Assembly: GCF_026810365.1 (NCBI RefSeq) | Contig: NZ_CP113948.1 | Span: 3,689,501 to 3,753,500, forward strand | Source of the DNA: Flavobacterium praedii | GTDB lineage: Bacteria; Bacteroidota; Bacteroidia; Flavobacteriales; Flavobacteriaceae | DNA length: 64,000 nucleotides | Direction: 5' to 3' | Shown: piece by piece, positions 44,118-53,651 of the stretch | How the letters are laid out: each line of letters begins with the position of its first letter | Position numbering within the stretch: the first letter of the stretch is position 1 | Position numbers and translations under genes: made by a program | Notes under the pieces: generated by a model | The model's database searches: none | Told to the model about the DNA's origin: nothing | The model's input: only the letters and a program-made list of their open reading frames with translations

Positions 44118-45368
44118 TTACATCCCCGTTCTAATGGCTTCTACAGGATCAAGTTTGGAGGCTGCAATAGCTGGAAGAATTCCTGAAATAAGTCCAATTA
44201 TAGCGGCTAAGCCAGTTCCCAAAAGAATATTTCCAAGACCCAAAACAAATTCAAAATCTAATGCTTTGGTCAAGATCAATGCAATTATCCAAACCATAAA
44301 CAAACCAATAATTCCTCCAAGTACGGATAGAATTATGGCTTCAAATAAAAACTGAAATAATATAAAACGATTTTTGGCGCCCAATGATTTTTGGATACCT
44401 ATAAGATTGGTGCGTTCTTTTACGGACACAAACATGATATTGGCAATTCCAAAACCTCCAACTAGTAATGAAAAACCAGAGATAATCCAGCCTACTACAT
44501 TCATTTGACCAATAATACCATCAATAAGATCAAGAAACCCAGCAAAAACATTGATGAAGAAATTGTCGATTTCTCCTGCTTTTAATCCTCTAAAATTTCT
44601 TAGCTTTTGGGATATTTCACTTTTATATTCCTCCATATCAACGCCTTTTTCGGGTTTGAATATGATTACATTCGTTAAATTTGGATTATTATCCCCATAT
44701 AATCTACGAATAAAATTAACGGGTATAAAAGCAGAAGAATCGTCACTTTCGCCAAATATGCTTGATCCTTGCTTCTTTAAGATACCAATAACGGTAAATC
44801 TTTGGCCATACAATCGGACATTTTTGCCAATGGGTTCCAGGTCTCCAAAGAGGTTTTTTGCAATATCATCACCAAGCACAATAACGGATGCTCCAGAATT
44901 CGCTTCGGACTCATTATAAAATCTGCCCTTTTCAAATTCTAGTCCTTGAATGTCTATAAATTCGTGGGAAACAGGTACAATATTTACATCACTCACCGTA
45001 TTAGCTTCAAATTTTATAGCTTCTCTTCTGGTGAATATTTGATAGCCTAATTGTTCGGTATGCGTCATAGCTCCTTTCAAATAAATATATTCCGAATATT
45101 TTACGTTGGGAAACTGCTCTCTTTTCCATTGTGGAATTTCTGAAGGGCCAAATGAAAATTTTAATAAATAAATAGTGTTTTTATCTAAACTGCTAAGATC
45201 CTTTGAAATTTTTCTATCCAAAGAATCAACTGCCGCAAGTACTGCTATTATAGAGAATATACCAATAGTTACTCCCAGTAAAGAAAGCAATGTTCTTAAT
45301 TTGTTACTTCTCAGTGCATTCATGGCAAAGCCGAAACTCTCTTTTAATAATCGTAGGTAAACTAGCAT
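44118..45368 (-). CDS. MacB/FtsX-type ABC transporter permease
   Basis: 416 residues. An N-terminal helix (NKLRTLLSLLGVTIGIFSIIAVLAAVDSL), a periplasmic MacB_PCD-like domain of about 220 residues (NTIYLLKFSFGPSEIPQWK to FRGLKAGEIDNFFINVFAG), and three C-terminal FtsX helices (VVGWIISGFSLLVGGFGIANIMFVSVKERT, ILFQFLFEAIILSVLGGIIGLFMVW, GTGLAAIIGLISGILPAIAASKLDPVEAIR). This is the mechanotransmission permease type used for export of peptides, lipoproteins or drugs. No ATP-binding subunit or HlyD-type adaptor gene is in the window, so its partner is encoded elsewhere. Confidence 0.92.
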   Translation of the reverse strand: MLVYLRLLKESFGFAMNALRSNKLRTLLSLLGVTIGIFSIIAVLAAVDSLDRKISKDLSSLDKNTIYLLKFSFGPSEIPQWKREQFPNVKYSEYIYLKGAMTHTEQLGYQIFTRREAIKFEANTVSDVNIVPVSHEFIDIQGLEFEKGRFYNESEANSGASVIVLGDDIAKNLFGDLEPIGKNVRLYGQRFTVIGILKKQGSSIFGESDDSSAFIPVNFIRRLYGDNNPNLTNVIIFKPEKGVDMEEYKSEISQKLRNFRGLKAGEIDNFFINVFAGFLDLIDGIIGQMNVVGWIISGFSLLVGGFGIANIMFVSVKERTNLIGIQKSLGAKNRFILFQFLFEAIILSVLGGIIGLFMVWIIALILTKALDFEFVLGLGNILLGTGLAAIIGLISGILPAIAASKLDPVEAIRTGM

Positions 45369-45558
45369 ATTTTTAAATTTGTGTTACTGTAAAACATTAA
45401 CTTTTATTTCTTCCAAAAAGTATTTAAAATTTGGTTGTCAGGAACTGCTTTTTGTCATTATAATTTGGATGAAATTTCAACACGGCGGTTTCTAAAAGCT
45501 AAAATTAATACATTTAACAATAGGTGTGATATTTTAAGAGATTGTTACATTATTTTTA

Positions 45559-45590
45559 TTGAATTATATTCTCAAAAAAAACTATTTTTG
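45559..45590 (+). promoter_or_regulatory. Promoter of purH
   Basis: TTG (45559-45561), 21-base spacer, TATTTTTG (45583-45590) fits the Bacteroidota consensus. The purH ATG is 24 bases downstream. The rest of the 245-base divergent region shows nothing. Confidence 0.55.
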
Positions 45591-45613
45591 CACTTTATAA
45601 TCATAACTACTCG

Positions 45614-47140
45614 ATGAACACAACAAAAACAATCCAATCCGCATTAATTTCGGTTTTTTCAAAAGAAGGCCTTGAACCAATTGTAAGAGAATTGCATAAA
45701 CAAAATGTGGTTTTTTATTCTACAGGAGGTACTGAGGAATTTATTAAAAATTTAGGAATTCCTGTTATCCCAGTTGAAGATGTTACTTCATATCCGTCAA
45801 TTTTGGGAGGGCGTGTGAAAACGTTACATCCAAAGGTTTTTGGAGGGATCTTGAATCGTCAAGATAATGAAAGTGATGTGCAACAAATGCAAGAATATAA
45901 TATTCCGCAACTTGATTTGGTAATTGTTGATCTATATCCATTTGAAAAAACAGTTGCTTCTGGTGCAAGTGAAGTTGATATTATCGAAAAAATTGATATT
46001 GGTGGTATTTCATTGATTCGCGCTGCCGCAAAAAACTTTAAAGACACTGTAATTGTTTCTTCTATGGATCAATACGGTTTATTTTTGGATATGATTACAT
46101 CTCAAAATGGAGCTACAACATTGGCAGATAGAAAATTATTGGCGACCAAAGCTTTTCATGTTTCTTCTCATTACGATGGTGCTATTTTTAATTATTTCAA
46201 TACGGATGAAACTATTTATAAAGCCAGTATCGAAAATGGACAAGTATTGCGATATGGAGAAAATCCGCATCAAAAAGGATTTTTCTTTGGAGATTTTGAT
46301 TCCATGTTTACAAAAGTTCACGGTAAAGAACTATCTTATAATAATTTATTAGACGTAGATGCTGCAGTTAATTTAATAAATGAATTTAAAACAGACGGTC
46401 CAACTTTTGCAATTTTAAAACATAATAATGCTTGTGGATTGGCAACAAGAAGTACTATTTGTGAAGCTTATAATGTAGCTTTGGCTTGTGATCCTACTTC
46501 TGCATTTGGAGGAGTATTGATAGCAAACACTACAATTGATGTAGCAACAGCTAATGAAATCAACAAATTATTTTGTGAAGTAGTAATCGCTCCGTCTTAT
46601 GATGCAGAAGCAATTGCCATTTTACAGGAAAAGAAAAACAGAATTATTTTAATCCAAAATGAAGTAGAGTTGCCTCAAAAACAGGTTAGAACATGTTTGA
46701 ACGGACTATTGATTCAAGAAAGAAATAACATCACGGATACTAAAGGGGACTTAAAAACCGTTACGGTAAAAGCGCCTACGGAGCAAGAAATTGAAGATTT
46801 AATTTTTGCTTCTAAAGTATGTAAAAATACTAAATCGAATACTATTGTATTTGCTAAAAACGGCACGTTAATTTCTTCAGGAACAGGACAAACTTCAAGA
46901 GTAGATGCATTATTGCAAGCTATCGAAAAAGCTAAAGTTTTTGGATTCAGCTTAGAAGGAGCTTCTATGGCAAGCGACGCTTTTTTTCCATTTCCAGATT
47001 GTGTTGAAATTGCAAAGAAAGCAGGAATAACGGCAGTGATTCAGCCAGGAGGATCAATAAAAGACGAATTGAGCATTAATTATTGCAATGAAAATAATCT
47101 TGCGATGGTATTTACAGGAACACGTCATTTTAAACATTAA
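45614..47140 (+). CDS. purH: Bifunctional AICAR transformylase / IMP cyclohydrolase
   Basis: 508 residues. Performs the last two steps of purine synthesis. The N-terminal MGS-like cyclohydrolase domain shows ALISVFSKEGLEPIVREL, VFYSTGGTEEFIKNLGIPV and GGRVKTLHPKVFGGIL. The C-terminal transformylase has LRYGENPHQKGFFFG, LSYNNLLDVDAAVNLI, FAILKHNNACGLATR with the catalytic Lys-His pair, AFGGVLIANTTID and the end SDAFFPFPDCVEIAKKAGITAVIQPGGSIKDE. Length is usual for Bacteroidota. It lies 55 bases upstream of mreB, which has its own -7 element, so it may be a separate unit. Confidence 0.97.
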   Translation: MNTTKTIQSALISVFSKEGLEPIVRELHKQNVVFYSTGGTEEFIKNLGIPVIPVEDVTSYPSILGGRVKTLHPKVFGGILNRQDNESDVQQMQEYNIPQLDLVIVDLYPFEKTVASGASEVDIIEKIDIGGISLIRAAAKNFKDTVIVSSMDQYGLFLDMITSQNGATTLADRKLLATKAFHVSSHYDGAIFNYFNTDETIYKASIENGQVLRYGENPHQKGFFFGDFDSMFTKVHGKELSYNNLLDVDAAVNLINEFKTDGPTFAILKHNNACGLATRSTICEAYNVALACDPTSAFGGVLIANTTIDVATANEINKLFCEVVIAPSYDAEAIAILQEKKNRIILIQNEVELPQKQVRTCLNGLLIQERNNITDTKGDLKTVTVKAPTEQEIEDLIFASKVCKNTKSNTIVFAKNGTLISSGTGQTSRVDALLQAIEKAKVFGFSLEGASMASDAFFPFPDCVEIAKKAGITAVIQPGGSIKDELSINYCNENNLAMVFTGTRHFKH

Positions 47141-47146
47141 TTTGTT

Positions 47147-47154
47147 TAACTTTG
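47147..47154 (+). promoter_or_regulatory. Probable -7 element of the mre operon
   Basis: TAACTTTG fits TAnnTTTG, 41 bases before the mreB ATG and just after the purH stop codon. A TTG at the right distance is not clear. Confidence 0.45.
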
Positions 47155-47194
47155 TGCGTAAATTATTTATAACTTTTTAACCCTTAAAAAGCAT

Positions 47195-48223
47195 ATGGGA
47201 TTTTTTGATTTCATGACCGAGGATATTGCGATAGACCTTGGTACAGCAAACACTTTAATCATACACAATGACAAAGTCGTAATTGACAGTCCGTCTATAG
47301 TTGCACGTGATCGAATATCAGGCAAAATTATTGCAGTTGGTAAGGAAGCCAATATGATGCAAGGGAAGACGCATGAAAACATTAAAACAATTAGACCCTT
47401 GAAAGATGGTGTAATTGCTGATTTTGATGCATCAGAAAAAATGATCAGTATGTTCATTAAAAGCATACCTGCATTGAAAAAAAGAATGTTCACTCCAGCA
47501 TTGAGAATGGTGGTTTGTATTCCTTCCGGAATTACTGAAGTGGAGATGAGAGCAGTAAAAGAGTCTTGCGAAAGAGTAAATGGTAAGGAAGTTTATTTGA
47601 TACATGAGCCTATGGCAGCAGCAATTGGTATCGGAATCGATATTATGCAACCAAAAGGGAATATGATTGTTGATATAGGTGGTGGAACTACTGAAATAGC
47701 AGTAATTGCATTAGGTGGAATAGTTTGTGACAAATCAGTTAAAATTGCTGGTGACGTTTTTACAAATGATATTGTTTACTATATGCGTACACAACACAAC
47801 TTATTTGTTGGGGAAAGTACAGCAGAGAAAATAAAAATTCAAATTGGTGCTGCTATCGAAGATTTGGAGACTCCTCCAGAAGACATGTCGGTTCAAGGAC
47901 GTGATTTATTGACAGGAAAACCAAAACAGGTTGAAGTGTCGTATAGAGAAATTGCAAAAGCTTTGGACAAATCTATTCAACGAATAGAAGATGCTGTAAT
48001 GGAAACATTATCACAAACTCCTCCAGAATTAGCAGCCGATATCTATAATACCGGAATTTATCTTGCTGGTGGTGGATCTATGTTAAGAGGACTTGATAAA
48101 AGAATTTCTCAAAAAACAGACTTACCCGTTTACATTGCAGAAGATCCATTAAGAGCCGTTGTAAGAGGGACAGGTATGGCGCTAAAAAATATTACAAAGT
48201 TTAAAAACATTCTTATAAAATAA
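47195..48223 (+). CDS. mreB: Rod shape-determining protein MreB
   Basis: 342 residues. The bacterial actin that forms membrane-bound filaments and directs lateral wall synthesis. EDIAIDLGTANTLIIHNDKVVIDSPS is the phosphate 1 region, MIVDIGGGTTEIAVIALGGIV phosphate 2, and TGIYLAGGGSMLRGLDKRIS the adenosine motif. EPMAAAIGIGIDI and LRAVVRGTGMALKN are typical. It is the first gene of the shape operon mreB-mreC-mreD-mrdA-rodA. A terminator-like hairpin follows it before mreC. Confidence 0.97.
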   Translation: MGFFDFMTEDIAIDLGTANTLIIHNDKVVIDSPSIVARDRISGKIIAVGKEANMMQGKTHENIKTIRPLKDGVIADFDASEKMISMFIKSIPALKKRMFTPALRMVVCIPSGITEVEMRAVKESCERVNGKEVYLIHEPMAAAIGIGIDIMQPKGNMIVDIGGGTTEIAVIALGGIVCDKSVKIAGDVFTNDIVYYMRTQHNLFVGESTAEKIKIQIGAAIEDLETPPEDMSVQGRDLLTGKPKQVEVSYREIAKALDKSIQRIEDAVMETLSQTPPELAADIYNTGIYLAGGGSMLRGLDKRISQKTDLPVYIAEDPLRAVVRGTGMALKNITKFKNILIK

Positions 48224-48238
48224 TAAAAAAAGCTTAAG

Positions 48239-48284
48239 CCAAATCCCAATTTAATACTATAAAATTTGGGGTTTGGATTTTTTT
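48239..48284 (+). terminator. Internal terminator or attenuator between mreB and mreC
   Basis: CCAAATCCCAATTT (48239-48252) can pair with AAATTTGGGGTTTGG (48262-48276) with one wobble and one bulge, and seven or eight T follow directly. It would reduce transcription of mreCD-mrdA-rodA relative to mreB. Confidence 0.65.
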
Positions 48285-48317
48285 AAATTTCATTTTTTAA
48301 ATTTTTAATTTTATACA

Positions 48318-49142
48318 ATGCAGCAAATATTTTCATTTATTATAAAAAACAGTAATAGAATACTGTTTTTGCTGCTTTTGGGTATTTCGTTGGCCCTTAC
48401 GATTCAATCCCATTCCTTTCATAGGAGTAAAGTAATTAGTTCTGCTAACTTCTTAAGTGGTGGTGTCTATGAAAGAATTAATTCCATGGAAGAATATCTT
48501 CACTTAAAGGAGCAAAATGATCAGTTGGCACTAGAAAATGCTAACTTGAAAAGTTTATTGTTTAAGACTCGCGATTCAGCAGAAATTCCAAATTTAGATA
48601 GTTTAAAAGGGGTAAAACCTGAAGATATTGTAGTTTGTAAAGTTATTCATAACTCTTATAATGTATATGAGAATTTTTTAACATTGAATGCAGGTTCTAA
48701 GTCAGGAATTACGCCTGATATGGGAGTAATTAATAGTTTGGGTATAGTTGGTATTACAGATAATGTATCTGCCAATTATTCGACAGTTATTAGTATTTTG
48801 AATGTCAAATCTCAAATAAATGCTAAGATTAAAAATTCGGATCATTTTGGGTCTTTAAATTGGAATGGTAAAAGTACTGGTTTTGTACAGTTAATAGATG
48901 TTCCTAGGTTAGCCACTGTAAAAAAAGGGGATACCATTGTAACAGGAGGTCAATCAGTAATATTTCCTGAAAATATTGGTATCGGTACAATTGATAAATT
49001 GGAAATTGATGATAAAACCCATTATTACACTATAACAGTTAAATTATTTAATGATATGACTAATTTGGGTCATGTATATGTTATAAAATCGGGGAATAGT
49101 GAAGAAATTAGAAATTTAGAAAAACAAGATAAAAATGAATAA
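48318..49142 (+). CDS. mreC: Rod shape-determining protein MreC
   Basis: 274 residues. A single N-terminal helix (ILFLLLLGISLALTIQ), then a coiled coil (RINSMEEYLHLKEQNDQLALENANLKSLLF, about residues 54-83) and the two-part beta domain of MreC (VIHNSYNVYENFLTLNAGSKSGITPDMGVIN, GLVQL-like GFVQLIDVPRLATVKKGDTIVTGGQSVIFPENIGIGTI). It lies in the periplasm and links MreB to the elongation synthases PBP2 and RodA. Its end overlaps mreD by eight bases. Confidence 0.95.
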   Translation: MQQIFSFIIKNSNRILFLLLLGISLALTIQSHSFHRSKVISSANFLSGGVYERINSMEEYLHLKEQNDQLALENANLKSLLFKTRDSAEIPNLDSLKGVKPEDIVVCKVIHNSYNVYENFLTLNAGSKSGITPDMGVINSLGIVGITDNVSANYSTVISILNVKSQINAKIKNSDHFGSLNWNGKSTGFVQLIDVPRLATVKKGDTIVTGGQSVIFPENIGIGTIDKLEIDDKTHYYTITVKLFNDMTNLGHVYVIKSGNSEEIRNLEKQDKNE

Positions 49143-49641
49143 CACATTGTTAGTTAATATTTTTCGTTTTGTGTTTTTATTAGCCTTACAAATTCTTGTT
49201 TTTAATAATATGAATTTTGGTGGTTATGTAAGTGCATTTCCTTACATTCTTTTTATTATTCTTTATCCAGTAAATGGAAACAAATCAAATCTATTGTTAG
49301 CCAGTTTTTTTCTTGGTATTATTATGGATTTATTTTGTAATTCTGGAGGTGTACATGCAGCAGCTTGTGTACTATTAGCTTACTTAAGACCTAATTTTTT
49401 TAAATTTTCTTTTGGATTGAGTTATGAATATCAAACCGTAAAATTGAATGATGTATTGACACCTGAACGTTTTACATTTATTTTATTGTCGGTACTAACT
49501 CATAATTTTACCTTATTGATTTTAGAATCTTTTCAGTTCACTTTCTTTTTAGATGTTTTGCTGAGAACTGTTTTAAGTACACTATTTACTATTTTAACTT
49601 GTATAATTGTAATATACCTCATAAAGCCAAATAAACGATGA
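49135..49641 (+). CDS. mreD: Rod shape-determining protein MreD
   Basis: 168 residues, five to six hydrophobic helices (LLVNIFRFVFLLALQILVFNNM, FPYILFIILYPV, LLASFFLGIIMDLF, VHAAACVLLAYLRP, FTFILLSVLTHNFTLLILE, TVLSTLFTILTCIIVIYLIKP). GIIMDLFCNSGGVHAAACVLLAYLRP corresponds to the conserved MreD core. It is the inner-membrane partner of MreC. Sequence conservation of MreD is low, and position between mreC (8-base overlap) and mrdA (4-base ATGA overlap) settles the call. Confidence 0.92.
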   Translation: MNNTLLVNIFRFVFLLALQILVFNNMNFGGYVSAFPYILFIILYPVNGNKSNLLLASFFLGIIMDLFCNSGGVHAAACVLLAYLRPNFFKFSFGLSYEYQTVKLNDVLTPERFTFILLSVLTHNFTLLILESFQFTFFLDVLLRTVLSTLFTILTCIIVIYLIKPNKR

Positions 49642-51584
49642 GAAAAGTTTTGTTGCCAGCTTTGATAATAATTGGTGCTTCTTTGTTAATCATTCGTGTT
49701 TTTTACTTGCAAATTATTGATGATTCTTTTAAGTTAAAATCAGAGAATAACGCTATAAAAATCAAATATGATTATCCTGAGCGTGGCTATATCTATGATA
49801 GAAATGGTGTTTTGTTAGTTGCTAATCAACCTTCATACGATATCATGGTTATTCCTAGAGAACTTGATAAAACGGACACACTTGAGTTTTGTAAATTATT
49901 AAATATAACTAAGGAGGATTTTATAAAAAAAATCGAGAAAGCAAAAGTTTATAGTCCAAGGCTACCTTCCGTATTCTTATCTCAATTAAATAAAAATGAA
50001 TTTGCTGCTTTTCAAGAAAAAATTCGAAAATTTGATGGGTTCTATTTTCAAAAAAGAGCTTTGCGTGATTATGAAGTAAATTTTGGAGCGAATATATTTG
50101 GATTTATTACTCAAGTCAATGAGAAACAAATTGAAAAAAATCATTATTACAAAAGTGGTGATTTAATTGGAAAACAAGGAGTTGAACAAAGCTATGAAGA
50201 GATTCTTAGGGGAGTAAAAGGGGTAAAGTATTTTCAAAAAGATAAATTTAATCGGGAAATTGGATCTTACAAAGATGGAAAATACGATACCATTGCAAAA
50301 CAAGGAGAAGATGTCAATTTAACCATTGATGCAGTAATTCAAAAGTATGGAGAGGAGTTAATGGTAAATAAAAGAGGTGGAATTGTGGCTATTGAACCTA
50401 AGACAGGCGAAATTTTAGCACTAGTAACCGCTCCTTCTTATGACCCAGGAATTTTAGTAGGTCGTCAAAAATCAAAAAATTACACTAAATTATATTACGA
50501 TTCTATTGCTAAACCTCTTTACGATAGGGGGTTACTAGCTGAATATCCTCCAGGATCACCTTTCAAAATCATGACAGGGTTGGTTGGATTACAGGAAGAA
50601 GTGATTAATGAAGAAACCACTTTTGTTTGTAATCATGGATTCTCTTATGCAAGAGGACGATTTCAAGGATGTCACTGTGGAATTTTTGGACCTAGAAGTT
50701 TAAATGTAGGAATTTATAAATCGTGTAATGCCTATTTCTCTAATGTATATCTAAAAACTATTGCCAAATATAAAAAACCTGCTTATGCCGTAGATGTATG
50801 GAGTAATCATGTAAAAAGTTTTGGATTAGGTCAATTTATGGGCTATGATTTGCCTATTGGGAAAAAAGGGAATATACCAAGTTCTAAAACGTACAAAAGA
50901 ATATATCCTAATGGAGGTTGGAGAGGAACTACCATCATATCGAATGCAATTGGTCAAGGAGAAGTATTAATGACTCCTATACAATTGGCAAATATGATGT
51001 CTGCAGTTGCTAATGAAGGATATTATTATACGCCTCATATTATTAAAAAGATAAAAGGAGAAAAAATTGACACTAAGTTTACGACAAAACACGTAACTAC
51101 AATTGATAGGAAATATTTCCCTCCTATGATTCAAGGTTTATTTGATGTATATAATCACGGTACCGCTTATGCCTTAAAAGTTGAAGGAATCGATATTTGT
51201 GGTAAAACAGGAACGGCAGAAAATTTTGCAAAAATAGATGGAGTAAGAACCAAAATGCAAGATCACTCTATTTTTGTTGCTTTTGCGCCAAAAGACAATC
51301 CCAAAATTGCCATTGCTGTATTGGTTGAAAATGGTGGCTATGGAGCTACTATTGCCGGCCCAATTGCTAGTTTGATGATTGAAAAATATTTAAAAAAGAA
51401 AATTTCTAGAACCGATTTAGAGACTAGAGTTTTAAATATAAGTTTGCAAAGTCGTTATGCTAAATTAGGTGGCCTATCAGAAGAAGTAAAAAAAGAATTA
51501 AGAATTAAAGACTCTATCTTACAAAGTAAAGCTAAAATAAAAGCAAATACGCTTAAAATAGATACCACTAAAATAAAAAAATAA
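49638..51584 (+). CDS. mrdA: Penicillin-binding protein 2 (elongation-specific transpeptidase)
   Basis: 648 residues. One N-terminal helix (VLLPALIIIGASLLIIRVFYL), a PBP dimerisation domain starting at YDYPERGYIYDRNGVLLVANQPSYD, and the transpeptidase domain with all three active-site motifs: SPFK (in EYPPGSPFKIMTGL), SCN (in IYKSCNAYFSN) and KTG (in ICGKTGTAENF). It cross-links new peptidoglycan during elongation, with RodA supplying the glycan strand. A Lys-rich tail of about 50 residues follows the domain. The start codon overlaps the mreD stop, and rodA follows 14 bases after. Confidence 0.96.
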   Translation: MRKVLLPALIIIGASLLIIRVFYLQIIDDSFKLKSENNAIKIKYDYPERGYIYDRNGVLLVANQPSYDIMVIPRELDKTDTLEFCKLLNITKEDFIKKIEKAKVYSPRLPSVFLSQLNKNEFAAFQEKIRKFDGFYFQKRALRDYEVNFGANIFGFITQVNEKQIEKNHYYKSGDLIGKQGVEQSYEEILRGVKGVKYFQKDKFNREIGSYKDGKYDTIAKQGEDVNLTIDAVIQKYGEELMVNKRGGIVAIEPKTGEILALVTAPSYDPGILVGRQKSKNYTKLYYDSIAKPLYDRGLLAEYPPGSPFKIMTGLVGLQEEVINEETTFVCNHGFSYARGRFQGCHCGIFGPRSLNVGIYKSCNAYFSNVYLKTIAKYKKPAYAVDVWSNHVKSFGLGQFMGYDLPIGKKGNIPSSKTYKRIYPNGGWRGTTIISNAIGQGEVLMTPIQLANMMSAVANEGYYYTPHIIKKIKGEKIDTKFTTKHVTTIDRKYFPPMIQGLFDVYNHGTAYALKVEGIDICGKTGTAENFAKIDGVRTKMQDHSIFVAFAPKDNPKIAIAVLVENGGYGATIAGPIASLMIEKYLKKKISRTDLETRVLNISLQSRYAKLGGLSEEVKKELRIKDSILQSKAKIKANTLKIDTTKIKK

Positions 51585-51598
51585 TATATTCATATCAA

Positions 51599-52834
51599 AT
51601 GAAAAATCAAAGTTTATCAAGCAATATTGATTGGATATGTATCATTATCTATATCTTACTAGTGTTTTTAGGGTGGTTAAATATCTATTCTTCTTCATTG
51701 TCTTCCACTGAAGGGACCTATGAAAAACAAGCAATATTCATTGTTTTATCTATTCCTTTGATTTTTATTTTATTATATATTGACGGTAAATTTTATGAAA
51801 AATACGCAAGTATAATTTTTGTTATCTCTTTGATATCATTAGCGGGTTTGTTTGTTTTTGGTAAAACAATTGCGGGTCAACGTTGCTGGTATGGAATAGG
51901 AGGTTTTACTTTGCAGCCTTCTGAATTTGCAAAAGCAGCAACGGCACTAGCATTGGCTAAATATTTGAGTGATACACAAATTAACTTAAAAGATTTAAAT
52001 AGACAAATTCAAGCTTTAGCAATAGTTTTTTTACCAGTTTTACTAATCTTGCCGCAACCAGATCCTGGAAGCGCATTAATATATAGTATTTTTATTATAG
52101 TATTGTATAGAGAAGGTTTACCGTCTTGGTACGTTTGGACAGGTTTTGTTACCATATTACTTTTTATGTTAACGTTGGTTTTGGAGCCACAATATGTTAT
52201 TTTAATATCTTTATTAATAATTGTTTTAATACATTTTAAATCAAGATTAGCAGATAGGAATATTGTCTTAAGCGGTATACTTTTTGTTATAATATCTAGT
52301 TTTGTATTATCAGTAAACTATGTTTTTACAAATGTTTTTAAGCAACACCATAGAGATCGTTTTAATATTTTATTAGGGAAACAAGTCGATATGAAAGGGA
52401 TTGGGTATAATACTAATCAATCTGAAATTGCTATTGGTTCAGGAGGTTGGTTCGGGAAAGGATTCCTTGAAGGTACTCAAACTAAAGGAGGATTCGTTCC
52501 AGAGCAGCATACGGATTATATTTTTACAACCGTTGGTGAAGAGTGGGGTTTTGTTGGCTCTTTAGTGGTAATTGGGTTATTTACTGGTTTATTCCTCCGT
52601 ATAATTTATCTTGCCGAAAGACAAAAAACAAAATTCAGTAGAGTATATGGCTACTGTGTCGCAGGAATATTATTTACTCATTTTTTTGTAAATATTGCCA
52701 TGGTAGTTGGAATTTTTCCAACCATAGGAGTGCCTTTGCCTTTCTTTTCTTATGGCGGATCTGGATTATGGGGATTTACAATTTTATTATTCATTTTTAT
52801 AAAAATGGATGCCAATAAAGTAAATGAATGGTAG
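51599..52834 (+). CDS. rodA: Peptidoglycan glycosyltransferase RodA (SEDS family)
   Basis: 411 residues, about ten helices. A SEDS-family polymerase that makes glycan strands from lipid II during elongation. RCWYGIGGFTLQPSEFAKAATALALAKYL includes the conserved QPSEFAK, LPQPDPGSALIYS the DPG loop, and NQSEIAIGSGGWFGKGFLEGTQTKGGFVPEQHTDYIFTTVGEEWGFVGS the large extracellular loop with its catalytic-type Asp/Glu residues. PTIGVPLPFFSYGGSGLWGF is the SEDS signature. It is the last gene of the shape operon, closed by a strong terminator. Confidence 0.96.
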   Translation: MKNQSLSSNIDWICIIIYILLVFLGWLNIYSSSLSSTEGTYEKQAIFIVLSIPLIFILLYIDGKFYEKYASIIFVISLISLAGLFVFGKTIAGQRCWYGIGGFTLQPSEFAKAATALALAKYLSDTQINLKDLNRQIQALAIVFLPVLLILPQPDPGSALIYSIFIIVLYREGLPSWYVWTGFVTILLFMLTLVLEPQYVILISLLIIVLIHFKSRLADRNIVLSGILFVIISSFVLSVNYVFTNVFKQHHRDRFNILLGKQVDMKGIGYNTNQSEIAIGSGGWFGKGFLEGTQTKGGFVPEQHTDYIFTTVGEEWGFVGSLVVIGLFTGLFLRIIYLAERQKTKFSRVYGYCVAGILFTHFFVNIAMVVGIFPTIGVPLPFFSYGGSGLWGFTILLFIFIKMDANKVNEW

Positions 52835-52873
52835 TGCTATTTCGTAAATTAATTGTAAAAAAAAACTCCTTTC

Positions 52874-52913
52874 AACAAGAAAGCCAATTCAATTTTGAAT
52901 TGGCTTTCTTGTT
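52874..52913 (+). terminator. Terminator of the mre-rodA operon
   Basis: A perfect stem of about 19 bp (core GAAAGCCAATTCAA with TTGAATTGGCTTTC, outer CAA/TTG) centred at 52893-52894, with T residues after it. Confidence 0.85.
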
Positions 52914-53007
52914 TGAGTAAAATTTAAATTAGGAATCCAATAGATAGATATATACTTTATTATTAATCTATTATTTGGATGTGCATATGTACTTTTTATA
53001 AGTTGTT

Positions 53008-53466
53008 TTAATTTCTTTTTGCCCAAACTTCAACTTCTGCTCTACTACCCAATAAATTTTTACTTTTGTATAAAAAGCGTATTTTATCAATTCTTCTTTT
53101 GTTGCCTATTAAATTGATTATTCTAGTTTCCTCACCAGGACCAATAAATTTTCTTAATACTACTTCTTGTGATTGCCCATTATCATAATATATAGTCATT
53201 TTGTTGATTGTAACAGGATTGTTTATAACCCTTATTTTTATAGCAGAATAGGTGGATCTACTTGAAGGTCTAAATTCATCTACTTCAGTTATTTTTTGTA
53301 CTGTTTTAGTGCCTATTTTTTCCCATCCACCAATGGATGATCCCCATTTTTTATCTTCTTTATCCCAATTTTTTCTGTCATTGCGTTTGTTGCTTTGAGC
53401 AGTAATGTGATTCGAAAACAATGTTAATGATAGTGTAAATATTAGTATTCTTAAAAAGTATTTCAT
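53008..53466 (-). CDS. Secreted hypothetical protein (DUF2541-like)
   Basis: 152 residues. Signal peptide (MKYFLRILIFTLSLTLFSNHITAQ). The mature part has a basic, low-complexity start (NKRNDRKNWDKEDKKWGSS) and then a beta-rich domain: AIKIRVINNPVTINKMTIYYDNGQSQEVVLRKFIGPGEETRIINLIGNKRRIDKIRFLYKSK. The spacing of KIRV, the exposed Gly-rich loop and the RIDKIRF strand recalls the DUF2541 proteins of enterobacteria, whose function is unknown. This is a resemblance of pattern only. It is a single gene in a region of sparse coding. Confidence 0.65.
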   Translation of the reverse strand: MKYFLRILIFTLSLTLFSNHITAQSNKRNDRKNWDKEDKKWGSSIGGWEKIGTKTVQKITEVDEFRPSSRSTYSAIKIRVINNPVTINKMTIYYDNGQSQEVVLRKFIGPGEETRIINLIGNKRRIDKIRFLYKSKNLLGSRAEVEVWAKRN

Positions 53467-53651
53467 AGTATATTTTTTTGATTAATTATCATGTATGATG
53501 TTTGAACTATAGTGATTTAATTTTTATTTAAAAATACTTAAATTTTAATATAAATAAAAAATATTGGTATTTTTTATTTTTTAACATTTTACAAAACATT
53601 GCGGGTAATCATTTTTAATTTTTCTTTAAAGATTTACATTTAAAATGCCAA

